NCBI GenBank assembly: GCA_964455375.1
Contig: CAYVXE010000042.1
Location: 1 to 32,537, forward strand
DNA: 32,537 nucleotides
Direction of reading: 5' to 3'
Source of the DNA: CAYVXE01 sp964455375
GTDB lineage: Bacteria > Zhuqueibacterota > Zhuqueibacteria > Oceanimicrobiales > Oceanimicrobiaceae
The position numbers and the translations under genes are program-made. The notes under the pieces are model-generated. The model was not told where the DNA came from. It did not search any database and was given only the letters and a program-made list of their open reading frames with translations. Shown here piece after piece: positions 23,425 through 32,300 of this stretch; the first letter of the stretch is position 1, and each line of letters begins with the position of its first letter.

Positions 23425-24390
23425 TTAGGGTTTACATACTTCGCCCATTGAGTAAATAAAAGATGTGGCCGCCGCCGAGTTGTTTTGATTGTAACCGTTT
23501 GTATAAAATCGCCACAAAAAAATGCTGCTGACAATGATAAAAAGTGTGCCTGTGACTTTCAAAACTTTTGCAAAGAAAAATTTAAACCATGGTCTGCGGT
23601 AGTTTGTCAGGCGTTTTATCCTCGCATGAAGGGTCATGAAAGAGGGTAGAAGCGTTTGAGAAAAGGCGAGACCATGTCGCCAGCGGTAGTTGGGCAAATC
23701 TTTGCTGAGACGCCAGACGTTCACGAGAGAGGCAGCGAGAATCAGAGGGTCTTTTATTTTTTCGACGGAAAGATCGTCGCAGGAAAGTTCGCGTAGAAAT
23801 ATCATTCGTTTCCAAAGAAATGCTTTAAAGACTACCAGCATCAACAAGGCGCCAAGAAGTGCATAAGATGAATTCTCAATACTAAAAATAAAACTGATGG
23901 CAAACACCTGGATGATCAACAGGGGAATGGCAAAGAAAAAAATCTCAGCGAACCAGATTAGCAAATTGTCCCGGCGTTTTATATGAATGAGTTCATGGAT
24001 AAAGGTTGCCTGCAATTCATTTGCAGCCAGGTTTTGTGAAACCACCGGTGCTAAAAAAATCGTCGGCTGTAGCGAGCCGATGGTGAAAACAAGTGGTTTG
24101 GCATCGGGGAATTCGAAAAGTTTCGGTAATCTTTTGAGTCCGACTTTGTGAGCGGATGATTTATATATTTTGAATATATCGGGATGTGAATTCTCCGTTA
24201 TTGCTACGAATTTAGTTTTGAGATATCTGAAAGTAAACACATGTATCAAAAATTTCAGGACGAAAACAATAAGCAGCGTATAGCTGAAAAGCCGCAGCAG
24301 TTCAACCGCACTGCAACTGGTGGGATTGGCTACCAGGATGTTAAAATTAGCCAGCAGTGCGACGTATTTGTGAACAAACCAATTAAACAT
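23425..24390 (-). CDS. BlaR1/MecR1-like M56 membrane metallopeptidase
   Basis: A 321-residue integral membrane protease. The zinc motif HELIH is at 132-136 and a probable third ligand is E201 in RELSCDD. At least four hydrophobic helices flank it. Unlike BlaR1 (near 590 residues) it has no C-terminal penicillin-binding sensor domain. Only a short tail follows the last helix, so it does not sense beta-lactams in the classical way. The gene overlaps the BlaI-like gene by 8 bp. In the known systems the protease is activated by a signal and leads to loss of the repressor. The signal here is unknown, and the regulated redoxin suggests a redox or metal stress. Confidence 0.87.
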   Translation of the reverse strand: MFNWFVHKYVALLANFNILVANPTSCSAVELLRLFSYTLLIVFVLKFLIHVFTFRYLKTKFVAITENSHPDIFKIYKSSAHKVGLKRLPKLFEFPDAKPLVFTIGSLQPTIFLAPVVSQNLAANELQATFIHELIHIKRRDNLLIWFAEIFFFAIPLLIIQVFAISFIFSIENSSYALLGALLMLVVFKAFLWKRMIFLRELSCDDLSVEKIKDPLILAASLVNVWRLSKDLPNYRWRHGLAFSQTLLPSFMTLHARIKRLTNYRRPWFKFFFAKVLKVTGTLFIIVSSIFLWRFYTNGYNQNNSAAATSFIYSMGEVCKP

Positions 24391-24814
24391 GTTTATCTTT
24401 ACGTTTTTTTTCGATTAACCGGGAGAGTTCTTCCATCTTCTCCGGATTTACTTTTTCTACTGAGTCAAGAAATTGACTAATCGCAGGCGTACTAAAATCT
24501 TCGATAAGTTCATTGATGACCTTTTTCAAGGTTGATTGGGTGAATTGCTCCCGTGACGAGGTTGGTCTGTAAACAAACGCATTTCCTTCTTTGAATTTAT
24601 CCAACAAACCTTTTTCTGATAAACGGGACATCACCGTCATGATGGTTGTGTAGGCGATTTTGCGTTCCCGCTTAAGTATCTCGTAAACCTGGCGTACTGA
24701 GGTTTCACCTTTACGCCAGAGGATTTCCATAATATCCGTTTCGAGATCACCAAGAATTTTGCGAAGTCCTTTTTTGTTCGGATTAAATGTAAAGGAATAG
24801 TCTTTAAGAGTCAT
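24383..24814 (-). CDS. BlaI/MecI-family repressor
   Basis: A 143-residue winged-helix repressor with the family's N-terminal pattern (LGDLETDIMEILW, then VRQVYEIL and AYTTIMTVMSRL). It dimerises through its C-terminal helices and is cut or displaced when the partner M56 protease is active. Two operator-like dyads (24847-24861 and 24913-24927) lie upstream, and a third sits in the redoxin promoter. Autoregulation plus control of the redoxin is therefore likely. It overlaps the protease gene by 8 bp. GGGAC precedes the ATG. Confidence 0.92.
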   Translation of the reverse strand: MTLKDYSFTFNPNKKGLRKILGDLETDIMEILWRKGETSVRQVYEILKRERKIAYTTIMTVMSRLSEKGLLDKFKEGNAFVYRPTSSREQFTQSTLKKVINELIEDFSTPAISQFLDSVEKVNPEKMEELSRLIEKKRKDKHV

Positions 24815-24846
24815 ATTAGTCCCAGTCGGTTTGTGTTTAACCGTCT

Positions 24847-24861
24847 ACTACGGTTTATAGT
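24847..24861. promoter_or_regulatory. BlaI-type operator, proximal to the repressor gene
   Basis: ACTACGGTTTATAGT fits ACTAC-N5-RTAGT, shared with 23392-23406 and 24913-24927. It lies 33 bp upstream of the repressor ATG and is flanked by further dyad bases (TCT / AGA). Confidence 0.68.
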
Positions 24862-24912
24862 AGAAAAAAGTTTCAAACTAAAATCATTGCTAATGTTTTC
24901 TTGAAATCGTCT

Positions 24913-24927
24913 ACTATATAGTGTAGT
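24913..24927. promoter_or_regulatory. BlaI-type operator, distal to the repressor gene
   Basis: ACTATATAGTGTAGT, read on the minus strand as ACTACACTATATAGT, fits the same ACTAC-N5-RTAGT pattern. It is 66 bp (about six helical turns) from the proximal site, so paired binding on one DNA face is possible. Confidence 0.65.
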
Positions 24928-24998
24928 AACATAGCTGAAAAGAAATTTATTCCTGTCATTTAGTTCATGTAATAATAGGAGATTTGCATAAAAGAGGA

Positions 24999-25631
24999 CT
25001 ATCTTTTGGAGGACTTCATCAGTCTCGCAGCCCGGGCAAGTTCGCTTGGTGTGTTGACATTAAAGAAAGGGTCTTTACCGTATGGCGTTAAACCCGGTTC
25101 CAGTCGCATAATTTGAGTACGGAGTTTACCGAAAATATCAGAGACCTTGAACTGCCGTTTTTTAATTTGTGTTTCGATAACCGGCAGACAGGATTTCCTG
25201 TAGACTGCACACAACGGTTCAACACCGATTTCGGATTCAAAAGCAAAAATATCGTAGGGTGTACATTTTTCACAAAGAAACTTTATTAACTGGCTGGACA
25301 AAAACGGTAAATCGCAGGCAACCACCAAGCAATACTCTTGCCGACTCTTTGTCAAAGCTGTGTAGATGCCGGCCAGCGGGCCAACGCTTTCAACAATATC
25401 TTCGTAGAGCGGCCTTTTAAGAAAACGAAATTTTTCAGGCGAATTGCTGATGATCATGATCTCCTGAGTGCATGCTTGAAGACTCTCAAGTACATATTCA
25501 ATCATCTTTTTGCCGTCAAATTCCACAAGAGCTTTGTTCTGACCCATTCGCTTTGACTTACCGCCGGCAAGAATAGCAGCACTTATTTTAGGTTGTTTAA
25601 TATTTACAGAGAGTATTTCGGGGGAGCACAT
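24999..25631 (-). CDS. mobA: Molybdenum cofactor guanylyltransferase
   Basis: A 210-residue nucleotidyltransferase that joins GMP to molybdopterin and so makes the MGD cofactor used by DMSO reductase-family enzymes. Motifs are AAILAGGKSKRMGQNKAL near the N-terminus, VACDLPFL in the middle, and VNTPSEL near the C-terminus. I set the start at the ATG at 25631. The frame stays open for about 330 bp further upstream, but that part overlaps the ferritin gene and gives an Arg/Pro/Ser-rich peptide unlike MobA. The ribosome site is poor. The molybdoenzyme 12 kb away in the same orientation is an obvious client. No other cofactor genes are in the window. Confidence 0.9.
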   Translation of the reverse strand: MCSPEILSVNIKQPKISAAILAGGKSKRMGQNKALVEFDGKKMIEYVLESLQACTQEIMIISNSPEKFRFLKRPLYEDIVESVGPLAGIYTALTKSRQEYCLVVACDLPFLSSQLIKFLCEKCTPYDIFAFESEIGVEPLCAVYRKSCLPVIETQIKKRQFKVSDIFGKLRTQIMRLEPGLTPYGKDPFFNVNTPSELARAARLMKSSKR

Positions 25632-25659
25632 AATAATATATCGAGCTTTCGGTTTGTTA

Positions 25660-26790
25660 CTAAATCGCGACTCCAAACAATTTGCCGAGAAAAAAAGTAA
25701 ATAACGCCACGCCCATACCCACAAGAAACATCTCGAAGCCGCTGCGAAGCGCCGGGCGGCCGGTGAACAGAGCCCGACTGGCTCCGACGCCGAAATGAGC
25801 CAGCATACTGAAAACAACGGATGTCCAGATGGCTGTTTCCCGGTCAAAAAACATAAACGGGACGATGGGAATCGCGGCACCGATGGCTGTGGCAATGCCG
25901 GTGGTAATGCCTTCCTGCAACGCGTCGGGCGGCGTCTCCGGGTCGAGTCCCAGTTCTTCACGCGCTAACTGGGCCAATGCAATATTAGGGTCTTCCATGA
26001 GTTTTTTGGCGATGAGTCCGGCGGTCTCTGCATCGAGGCCTTTGGCCTGGTACATGAGTTTTAGTTCATGCTCTTCTTCCTCCGGCATCATTTCAATTTC
26101 CATTTTTTCCAGTGCCAGATGATGTTCCCGCACCTCCTGTTCGGATTTTGCTGCTAAAAAACCACTGGATGCCATGGAAAGTGCGTCGGCGATGGTACCA
26201 GCCCAGCCTGCAAGTAAAATAATTTCGTTGGATGTCTCAGCGCCGACGATCCCCATGACCAGACCAAAATTCGCGGTCAACCCGTCATTAAATCCGTAAA
26301 CAATGTCGCGGAGTAAGCCGCCTGCAGAAGCACCGCGATGCCAGATTTCCGGTTCGCCAACCTGTGCTTTTTTACCGGATTTTAACGATTGCAATGCTCT
26401 GGCGTGCGTTGCTTCATCGGCGATGACCTGCTTTAGCGCTGATGATGTATCCGATTTTGACTGTGCATGGTAGTCTCCCATATCGCGCACTTCTTCGCTC
26501 GCCAGCAAATTGTTAATCGTCATGGGGCCGAAGCGCCGGGCAATCCAGGCCAGCAGCCGCGTGCGCGTTGACGGGCGGTTTGTCACCGGAAGGATGACAT
26601 CGTGCTCACGCAAATATTTTGACCAGATTTCTGCATGCTGTTTTTCCATGTCAGCCATTTCTTCGTAGGCTTTTCGGCGGTTGGGGTCATCAACAAGACC
26701 GGCAAGACGGCGGTAAAGAAATTCGCCATCAACTTCCTTTTGCCAGTTTTCTTTCCACATCCTGATTTTATCTTGGTTCACCTTTGACAT
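25660..26790 (-). CDS. mbfA: Membrane-bound ferritin-like protein with VIT1 domain (MbfA type)
   Basis: A 376-residue fusion. The N-terminal rubrerythrin/ferritin-like domain (about 1-150) has Glu and ExxH-type residues (EVDGEFLYRRL, MEKQHAEIW). The C-terminal VIT1/CCC1-like domain has several membrane helices (for example GFNDGLTANFGLVMGIVGA). MbfA proteins export iron across the inner membrane and protect against iron and peroxide stress. AAGGAGA precedes the ATG, and length is typical. Its position with mobA downstream and DUF1634/TauE genes upstream on the same strand suggests loose co-transcription. Presence near peroxide-linked genes may be coincidental. Confidence 0.87.
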   Translation of the reverse strand: MSKVNQDKIRMWKENWQKEVDGEFLYRRLAGLVDDPNRRKAYEEMADMEKQHAEIWSKYLREHDVILPVTNRPSTRTRLLAWIARRFGPMTINNLLASEEVRDMGDYHAQSKSDTSSALKQVIADEATHARALQSLKSGKKAQVGEPEIWHRGASAGGLLRDIVYGFNDGLTANFGLVMGIVGAETSNEIILLAGWAGTIADALSMASSGFLAAKSEQEVREHHLALEKMEIEMMPEEEEHELKLMYQAKGLDAETAGLIAKKLMEDPNIALAQLAREELGLDPETPPDALQEGITTGIATAIGAAIPIVPFMFFDRETAIWTSVVFSMLAHFGVGASRALFTGRPALRSGFEMFLVGMGVALFTFFLGKLFGVAI

Positions 26791-26834
26791 GTTTTCTCCT
26801 TACCGTTTTAATGGATGTCATCTCCTTTTTCAAT

Positions 26835-27203
26835 TTACTGCTGGCTAAATATAAAAATTCCCTGTGACAGGATTATAAGCAACAGGAAAATGACTGCAAG
26901 CAATCGCCAATCGTGATCAAGTGTTGCCCCGATTGCGGCACTGATCAGAGCTAAAATTGGGGTTAGGATCAGCAGCCAGGTACCACTATATAACCATGCT
27001 GACGGTTGTAGGCGCAGAACCCCGGATATGAGCAAGGTCAATGACGCAGCACCATGTGTAATGGAGGTATGGTTTTTGTGCGCCAACATGATGCCAATGA
27101 CCATCATGGAAATCGCTAAAAGTCCACTGATCAGCAAAACTCCTGACACTAATTTGTTACTCATGGAACGATCCGGAACAGGTGTCGAATTAAGAAATTT
27201 CAT
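26835..27203 (-). CDS. DUF1634-like small membrane protein
   Basis: A 122-residue protein with about three hydrophobic helices (roughly residues 18-40, 50-62 and 72-115) and the GAASLTLLISGVLRL region typical of DUF1634 proteins. DUF1634 genes are often next to TauE/SafE transporters, and here the transporter gene ends 28 bp upstream. The function is not established. An accessory role to the exporter is plausible. The ATG at 27203 is preferred over the TTG one codon earlier. No strong ribosome site is visible, which fits translation coupled to the gene upstream. Confidence 0.72.
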   Translation of the reverse strand: MKFLNSTPVPDRSMSNKLVSGVLLISGLLAISMMVIGIMLAHKNHTSITHGAASLTLLISGVLRLQPSAWLYSGTWLLILTPILALISAAIGATLDHDWRLLAVIFLLLIILSQGIFIFSQQ

Positions 27204-27231
27204 CAATGCGTATTAATTAGATTAGATTTTT

Positions 27232-28041
27232 TCAACGAAAAATTAATTTGATCGCGGTAGCGATGAGCAGCAATACAAAAATACGTTTCAACCATTTGCT
27301 GTGCAGTCTCAGGGCTGCTTTTTTACCGAAAGTTGTACCTGCCAAAACTCCCACGACGATAGGTCCAACAAGTAATGGTTGCACCAAATGATGGCCAAAA
27401 TAGACCATGGAACCGGCACACGCGGTAACGCCTATCATGAGACTGCTGGTCATCGTTGCCACCTTAATGGGGACGCGGCTGACCATATTCAGGATTGGAA
27501 TATTGAAGATTCCGCCACTGGTCCCGGCTATCCCCGCAATCATTCCTGAAAATAAAACAAGTCCGGATGCAGCAGCAATGTTTTTTGTCTCGTATTGGAC
27601 GTACTTTTTAAGCGTATGATCGTAATAACCACCGCCAAGGTAGCCCGCCTTGCCATCTGTTTTCGGCACACTGGCTGTCACGGTTTTGGTGCGAATAAGC
27701 ATCAGTCCGGCTATGGTAATTAAAATGATTGAAAAAATAGTTTCAATGATTTTTTCGTCTATGCGTGTGGCGATGAAGCTTGTAACGATAGCTCCGGTGG
27801 CCGACGACAAATTGAGCAAAAAGGCGAGACGGATATTGGTGAGTTTGTGCCGTAATCCGAAAGAAGCTACTTGACTGGAGGTGGCGACAATCGTAATCAG
27901 ACTGGCAGCTATCGCTTGATGAATGGGTGTTTTAATGACTAAAACCAGAAAGGGTACTAAAAAGACGCCACCACCAATTCCTAACAGAGTACCCAAAAAG
28001 CCCACCATTATGCCGATACCAAGAAGCTCAAATGTCATCAT
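27232..28041 (-). CDS. TauE/SafE family anion transporter
   Basis: A 269-residue inner-membrane protein with about eight helices and the two family repeats: GTLLGIGGGVFLVPFLV near residue 17 and GIAGTSGGIFNIPIL near residue 166. Family members export or import sulfite, sulfonates and related organic anions. The substrate cannot be read from the sequence. Two ATG codons in a row start the frame, and I use the first. It is followed by the DUF1634 gene. Confidence 0.9.
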   Translation of the reverse strand: MMTFELLGIGIMVGFLGTLLGIGGGVFLVPFLVLVIKTPIHQAIAASLITIVATSSQVASFGLRHKLTNIRLAFLLNLSSATGAIVTSFIATRIDEKIIETIFSIILITIAGLMLIRTKTVTASVPKTDGKAGYLGGGYYDHTLKKYVQYETKNIAAASGLVLFSGMIAGIAGTSGGIFNIPILNMVSRVPIKVATMTSSLMIGVTACAGSMVYFGHHLVQPLLVGPIVVGVLAGTTFGKKAALRLHSKWLKRIFVLLLIATAIKLIFR

Positions 28042-28162
28042 AAAAATAATTTGGATAAATCCCTAAATTGCTGAAACAATAGTTAATTTTTAACTAAATG
28101 TCAAATGTGGTGCACTTTGTTGATTAGATTTATGTGCAGTCTGAGCAGTGTTCTACATCGAT

Positions 28163-29104
28163 TCAGTATTGAGAACAAACTTTGTTCCGCAACCAGACCT
28201 TCAGACGTGAGTCCCGAACCGTCATGGCATGTTTCAATTGAGCTAATTTTTCATTGGTGGCCTTTTCACCACTGGCAACGAATTCATCGAGATGGCTGAA
28301 ATCTGCCCAGTGTCGGTGCCGTACTTCGCTGGGACGGATGAGAATTTCCGCCTTTTGCAAGTGTGTTTGATTGAGGCGGAATGTAGTTATTTCTTCTGCA
28401 CGGAAGATGTAATCCAGCGCCAGTCTTTTCGGGTAATTGCTCTGTAAACACCGGCTCACATCCACGCCTACCACTACCTCGCGGTCTTTATTGGCACAAA
28501 TGATCGGCACTGCATTGAGAACGGCTCCATCGATGAGACGCATGCCGTTAAATTCAACCGGGGTGATGAGACCGGGAATTGCTGAGCTCGCTGCCACAGC
28601 TTTGATCAGATTTCCCCGTTCGATCAAGATATCTTCACCGGTATCGACATTTACGGCTGCTATTTGCAGCGGCAGGTGGCATTCCTCAATGTTGCCGTCG
28701 TCAAAAAGTTGGCTTAGCAGTTCCATAAATCGTTGCGAAGAAAATATTGACTCGGCGATAAGGACTTTGGTAAATGCAAGGTGAGTTTTTAAATAACCGA
28801 TAAAATTTTCAACGTTTTCCCAATAAGATGACCGTGAGTTTTTTTCTTCTTTAAAAAGAGTTAATCCGAAATCTTTGAAAGCGTCGCTATGAATGAACTG
28901 CTGCATTTTATCATAAACTTTCTGTATACTGCCTGTTTGAGCGTACATCGCAGCGATCACAGCTCCGCCGCTTGTCCCGCTGATTTTTTCAATGGGCAGA
29001 TTTTCCTTTTCTATGACTTTCAGAACACCGATATGAGCCAGCCCGCGGGCGCCACCGCCACCCAGGGCAAGGTGTAGTTTTCTTTTTGGTTTTCTTGCAG
29101 CCAT
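28163..29104 (-). CDS. Patatin-like phospholipase / serine esterase
   Basis: A 313-residue protein with the patatin catalytic elements: oxyanion loop GGGGARGLAHIG (15-26), nucleophile Ser45 in GTSGG, and the DGA motif with the catalytic Asp (LIDGAVLNAVP, near 190). It resembles the RssA/YlbK group of short bacterial patatins and lacks a signal peptide, so it should act on lipids at the cytoplasmic membrane. AGGAGA precedes the ATG. It is the first of five same-strand genes running to mobA, 121 bp before the transporter. Confidence 0.9.
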   Translation of the reverse strand: MAARKPKRKLHLALGGGGARGLAHIGVLKVIEKENLPIEKISGTSGGAVIAAMYAQTGSIQKVYDKMQQFIHSDAFKDFGLTLFKEEKNSRSSYWENVENFIGYLKTHLAFTKVLIAESIFSSQRFMELLSQLFDDGNIEECHLPLQIAAVNVDTGEDILIERGNLIKAVAASSAIPGLITPVEFNGMRLIDGAVLNAVPIICANKDREVVVGVDVSRCLQSNYPKRLALDYIFRAEEITTFRLNQTHLQKAEILIRPSEVRHRHWADFSHLDEFVASGEKATNEKLAQLKHAMTVRDSRLKVWLRNKVCSQY

Positions 29105-29477
29105 AATTCTCCTGTGTCGCTTGTCTGAATTTATGAAGATGATTTGTGAATAAAAAACAAGTTATGAATTTGCTATTTTATTTTCAAGTATGTAGTTTAA
29201 TAACATTTCTCACTTCAGAAGTACGTCATTGTTTAGATAATAGATACGCAAGTGAGAAATGTTAGTAATTTATTTTACGTATGTTCGAAAGTTAGTACAA
29301 AAAAACACCACATATTCGTTCCAAGATTGGAGTTTGGGAGCAAGTTTGACGCCGCTGTATTAGGTTTGTAAAAAATAGTATGTAGTCGGTAAGTCACTCT
29401 TCAGCAGATTGAAAAAGTCTGATTTTTGAAAAATGAAAAAAACTCAATCGTGAAATCATTTGTCCACGAGGTTGGTG
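29105..29477. other. Divergent spacer with a 15-bp inverted repeat
   Basis: This lies between the divergent patatin gene and the lipoprotein remnant. It contains a perfect 15-bp inverted repeat, TAACATTTCTCACTT (29201-29215) and its complement (29250-29264), with a 34-bp spacer. Near 29318-29349 there is a stretch resembling the palindrome at 4077-4100. I find no gene. Confidence 0.5.
29201..29264. repeat. Perfect 15-bp inverted repeat, 34-bp spacer
   Basis: Both arms are exact reverse complements. The element sits about 100 bp upstream of the patatin start and is not followed by a T run. It could be a long stem-loop in a leader, a regulator site, or the ends of a tiny non-coding element. 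No coding capacity lies between the arms. Confidence 0.6.
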
Positions 29478-29835
29478 ATGTCTGTAAAAAGTAGGTGGGT
29501 GAAAAGACTAATTTGCTTATTTGTTTTTATCCTCACTGCATCATGCGGAGACGAAAGCAAAAAGGATAATCATAAGACGCATGGATTCGCGTTCAAGATA
29601 TGTCAAGACGTTTATTCGAGAGTTTCATGGCACAGAATTGGTCTGGGCGCCCAATGGCTGTGATTTTGCTTTTATCCGGGAAAGGAATATTTTTCTTAAT
29701 GAATCGGGGATAGAAAGACGAATCACAACATACCCGGGCAGAGACCACTCACTCAGTTTTGCGCCGGATGGCAGTAGAATTGTCTTCGCCAGCAAACGAC
29801 GTGATGAATATCAAGTATGGCAGGTTGTTTTTTAA
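29478..29835 (+). pseudogene. Frameshifted lipoprotein with PD40/TolB-like propeller repeats
   Basis: The first frame starts at ATG 29478 after a GAGG site and encodes a lipoprotein signal ending in a lipobox (FILTASCGD) plus a short linker, then runs on to a stop at 29663 with unconvincing sequence. A second frame, open from 29521 to 29835, encodes two PD40-like repeats (ELVWAPNGCDFAFI and LSFAPDGSRIVFASKRRDEYQVW). Joining them requires a shift of one base between about 29555 and 29600, near a run of A. Full TolB-like propellers have six repeats, so even a repaired gene would be very short. This looks like a decayed fragment. A sequencing error cannot be ruled out. Confidence 0.6.
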
Positions 29836-29944
29836 TCAACGATTGCTTTTTTTATGTGAATCAGATCAACCACCCAATGGTAAACACCATAAGATTCGCA
29901 ATTCGTAAATCGTAAATTGTAATTTAGCAGAAAGAGGATGTTTG

Positions 29945-31720
29945 ATGAAATTAAGTCTGCGTTGGAAGTGGATGCTCGTCTATTTGAGTGTAGGTGCTGC
30001 TGTTCTGATTTTCATGAGCCTTTATCTTAATTCGGCGTTAAACGACTATATTTCCGAAAAATTTGACCGCTATTGGCGAAACGAATTGGCTCTATCAAAA
30101 GACTATGTTGAACATGCAAAATTTTCTTCCTGGTCAGCGGTGGAAATCGATAGGTGGGCAGACAGAACCGGTGAAGCCCTTGGTCTCAGGGTAACGGTAA
30201 TCGACACAAACGGTCGGGTGTTGGGTGACTCCCGTGTGGACTTGGCTCAATTGTCCGGAGTTGAAAATCATGCATCCCGGCCAGAGGTGCGTGCTGCACT
30301 AAAGACCGGATTCGGTAAGAGCGAGCGGGTCAGCACAACGGTAAACACGGCACTCGTGTATATGGCAGAAACCATCGGTGATCTGAAAAAGCCTCTGGGG
30401 ATAATTCGTATTGCCGTTCCCGTGTCAGATATTGATGCATCGCTTTCACATATTCAAGCTTTAATTTGGATTACCAGCGGTGTGGGATTTTTTCTCATCG
30501 TCATAGCAGGTTACGTTATAACCGAATCCGTAACACGTCGGATTCAGCAAATGGCAAAAGGCGCCAAACGGTTTGCCAAAGGCGATTTTTCGAAAATAAT
30601 TCGCGCTGATTCCCGTGATGAGCTTGCTGATTTATGCGATAGCCTGAACCAGATGGCAGAGGAACTGCAACATTCATTTGCTGAGATTACGGTTGAGCGC
30701 GATCAGTTACGCGTTATTTTAAACAGTATGTTGGAAGGCGTTCTGGTACTGAATGAAAGTCGAAAAGTTCTTCTTTGCAATCACCGGATTTTAGAAATTT
30801 TTGATTTTAATTCCCCTTTGGAAGGTGCGTTTATTCAGGATGTTGTGAGGGATACGGTTTTGCTTGACGCTTTTCAGCGGGTCATGGCGGACAAGCAGGA
30901 TCAGAGCCTGAAATTCGAACCTGCAGGTCCGGTGCACAAAATGATGGAGGTGCACATCTCTGCATTAGGTAAAAAAGAAGAATCGAGAGGATTGGTCGCA
31001 GTCTTTCATGATATCTCCCAAATTGAACATCTGGAAAATGTCCGTCGTGATTTTGTAGCAAATGTTTCGCACGAACTGAGGACCCCCTTAACTGCCATAA
31101 ATGGCTACGTTGAGACTCTGTTGGATCGAAAACTGCCGCCGAAAAAGCAGACCGATTTTTTGCAAACCGTTCACAAGCATTCAGAACGTATGACCAAATT
31201 GGTTGAAGATTTGCTGATTTTATCAAAAGTAGAATCGGTGAAATCGGAGCGGTACCTCCTGGAGGTTGATCTCACCGCTCTTATAAAAGAAGTGGCCGGC
31301 CGGTTCAGAAATCTTCTTGAGAAGTCTAACGTTACGTTGTCATTGCAGATACCGGACAAATTACCACGGATAAACGGCATTGTGTCTGAGTTGGAAACCG
31401 TTCTTGAAAACTTACTTGAGAACGCCATTAAATATGGCCAAGACGGCAGCGAAATCATTCTATCGGCACATGAATTTTTCTCCGGAATTGAAGTTTCTAT
31501 TAAGGATAATGGCATCGGAATTCCGGTGGAAGATCAGCCGCGAATTTTTGAACGGTTTTACCGGGTTGACAAAGGTCGTTCCCGGGAGCTCGGTGGTACC
31601 GGTCTGGGTCTCTCCATCGTCAAGCACATCGTCCAGAGGCACGGAGGACAAATTAAAGTAGAGAGCGAACTGGGACGAGGCTCAACGTTTATATTCACAT
31701 TACCTAAAATGACCAGCTGA
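29945..31720 (+). CDS. phoR: PhoR-like sensor histidine kinase
   Basis: A 591-residue membrane kinase. There are two helices (about 9-30 and 172-192) around a small periplasmic sensor domain, then HAMP (about 193-245), PAS (about 255-360), HisKA with H376 in FVANVSHELRTPL, an N box (NLLENAIKYG) and G boxes (DNGIGI, GTGLGLSIVKHI). The architecture and the long N-terminal part match PhoR of Gram-positive and related groups. The ATG at 29945 follows AAAGAGG and is preferred over a TTG one codon upstream. The usual PhoB partner gene is not adjacent on either side. A phosphate link is suggested by the DUF47/PiT genes and a shared upstream motif, but another stimulus is possible. Confidence 0.87.
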   Translation: MKLSLRWKWMLVYLSVGAAVLIFMSLYLNSALNDYISEKFDRYWRNELALSKDYVEHAKFSSWSAVEIDRWADRTGEALGLRVTVIDTNGRVLGDSRVDLAQLSGVENHASRPEVRAALKTGFGKSERVSTTVNTALVYMAETIGDLKKPLGIIRIAVPVSDIDASLSHIQALIWITSGVGFFLIVIAGYVITESVTRRIQQMAKGAKRFAKGDFSKIIRADSRDELADLCDSLNQMAEELQHSFAEITVERDQLRVILNSMLEGVLVLNESRKVLLCNHRILEIFDFNSPLEGAFIQDVVRDTVLLDAFQRVMADKQDQSLKFEPAGPVHKMMEVHISALGKKEESRGLVAVFHDISQIEHLENVRRDFVANVSHELRTPLTAINGYVETLLDRKLPPKKQTDFLQTVHKHSERMTKLVEDLLILSKVESVKSERYLLEVDLTALIKEVAGRFRNLLEKSNVTLSLQIPDKLPRINGIVSELETVLENLLENAIKYGQDGSEIILSAHEFFSGIEVSIKDNGIGIPVEDQPRIFERFYRVDKGRSRELGGTGLGLSIVKHIVQRHGGQIKVESELGRGSTFIFTLPKMTS

Positions 31721-32300
31721 AAGTTCATCGGAATGAGTCAGAAACTATCACAAAAGTCGTCAATTTCTTCGCTAATTCCAATTGGTAATTGAAGATTCGT
31801 AATTCGAAGATCGCTGAGTGCAAGGCGAGCACACGGATGTCACGGATAAAACGGATGTTCACAGATTCCGCCATACAAATCTAAAATCGACATTCGTCAT
31901 TCCTTGTTCTGAAATCGTTTTGTGCGATCAGACCTTTCGGCTTCACTTCGTTCCGCTCAAGGTGACAAGAGAGTAGTGAACCCTGTAGGGTATGCTTTAG
32001 ACTGTGTGAACATTCCATTAAACACCGAAGGTCACCGACAGACACCGAAAAGTCGGCATTGACCTCCTTCTGGTCATTTGAACCTTGGAATTTCCATCTT
32101 TGTTGCATAAGTGGGCTTTAGCGATGGCAAAGACCTGCTTGTAACGAACCGATTACACACTCGTTGTAAAATTTTCTCTCGTATTGACAAAGGAATTTCA
32201 TGGGCGGAATCATATTTTATCAAAAAGTCCTCCGGACATTTTTGACTTACATTTAAAAATGGGAGATATTCAGCTATTTTGACCTTATGCATAAGCATCG

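Noticed and set aside
23425..24814. Beta-lactam resistance sensor-repressor pair
   Set aside because: The M56 protein lacks the penicillin-binding sensor domain, there is no beta-lactamase gene, and the matching operator lies before a redoxin gene.
25632..25961. N-terminal extension of the MobA reading frame
   Set aside because: It overlaps the ferritin gene in another frame and gives a low-complexity Arg/Pro/Ser-rich peptide. MobA motifs begin just after the ATG at 25631.
31831..32051. CRISPR array or organised tandem repeat
   Set aside because: The ACGGAT and ACCGA units are short, irregular and without constant spacers, so they are degenerate repeat debris.
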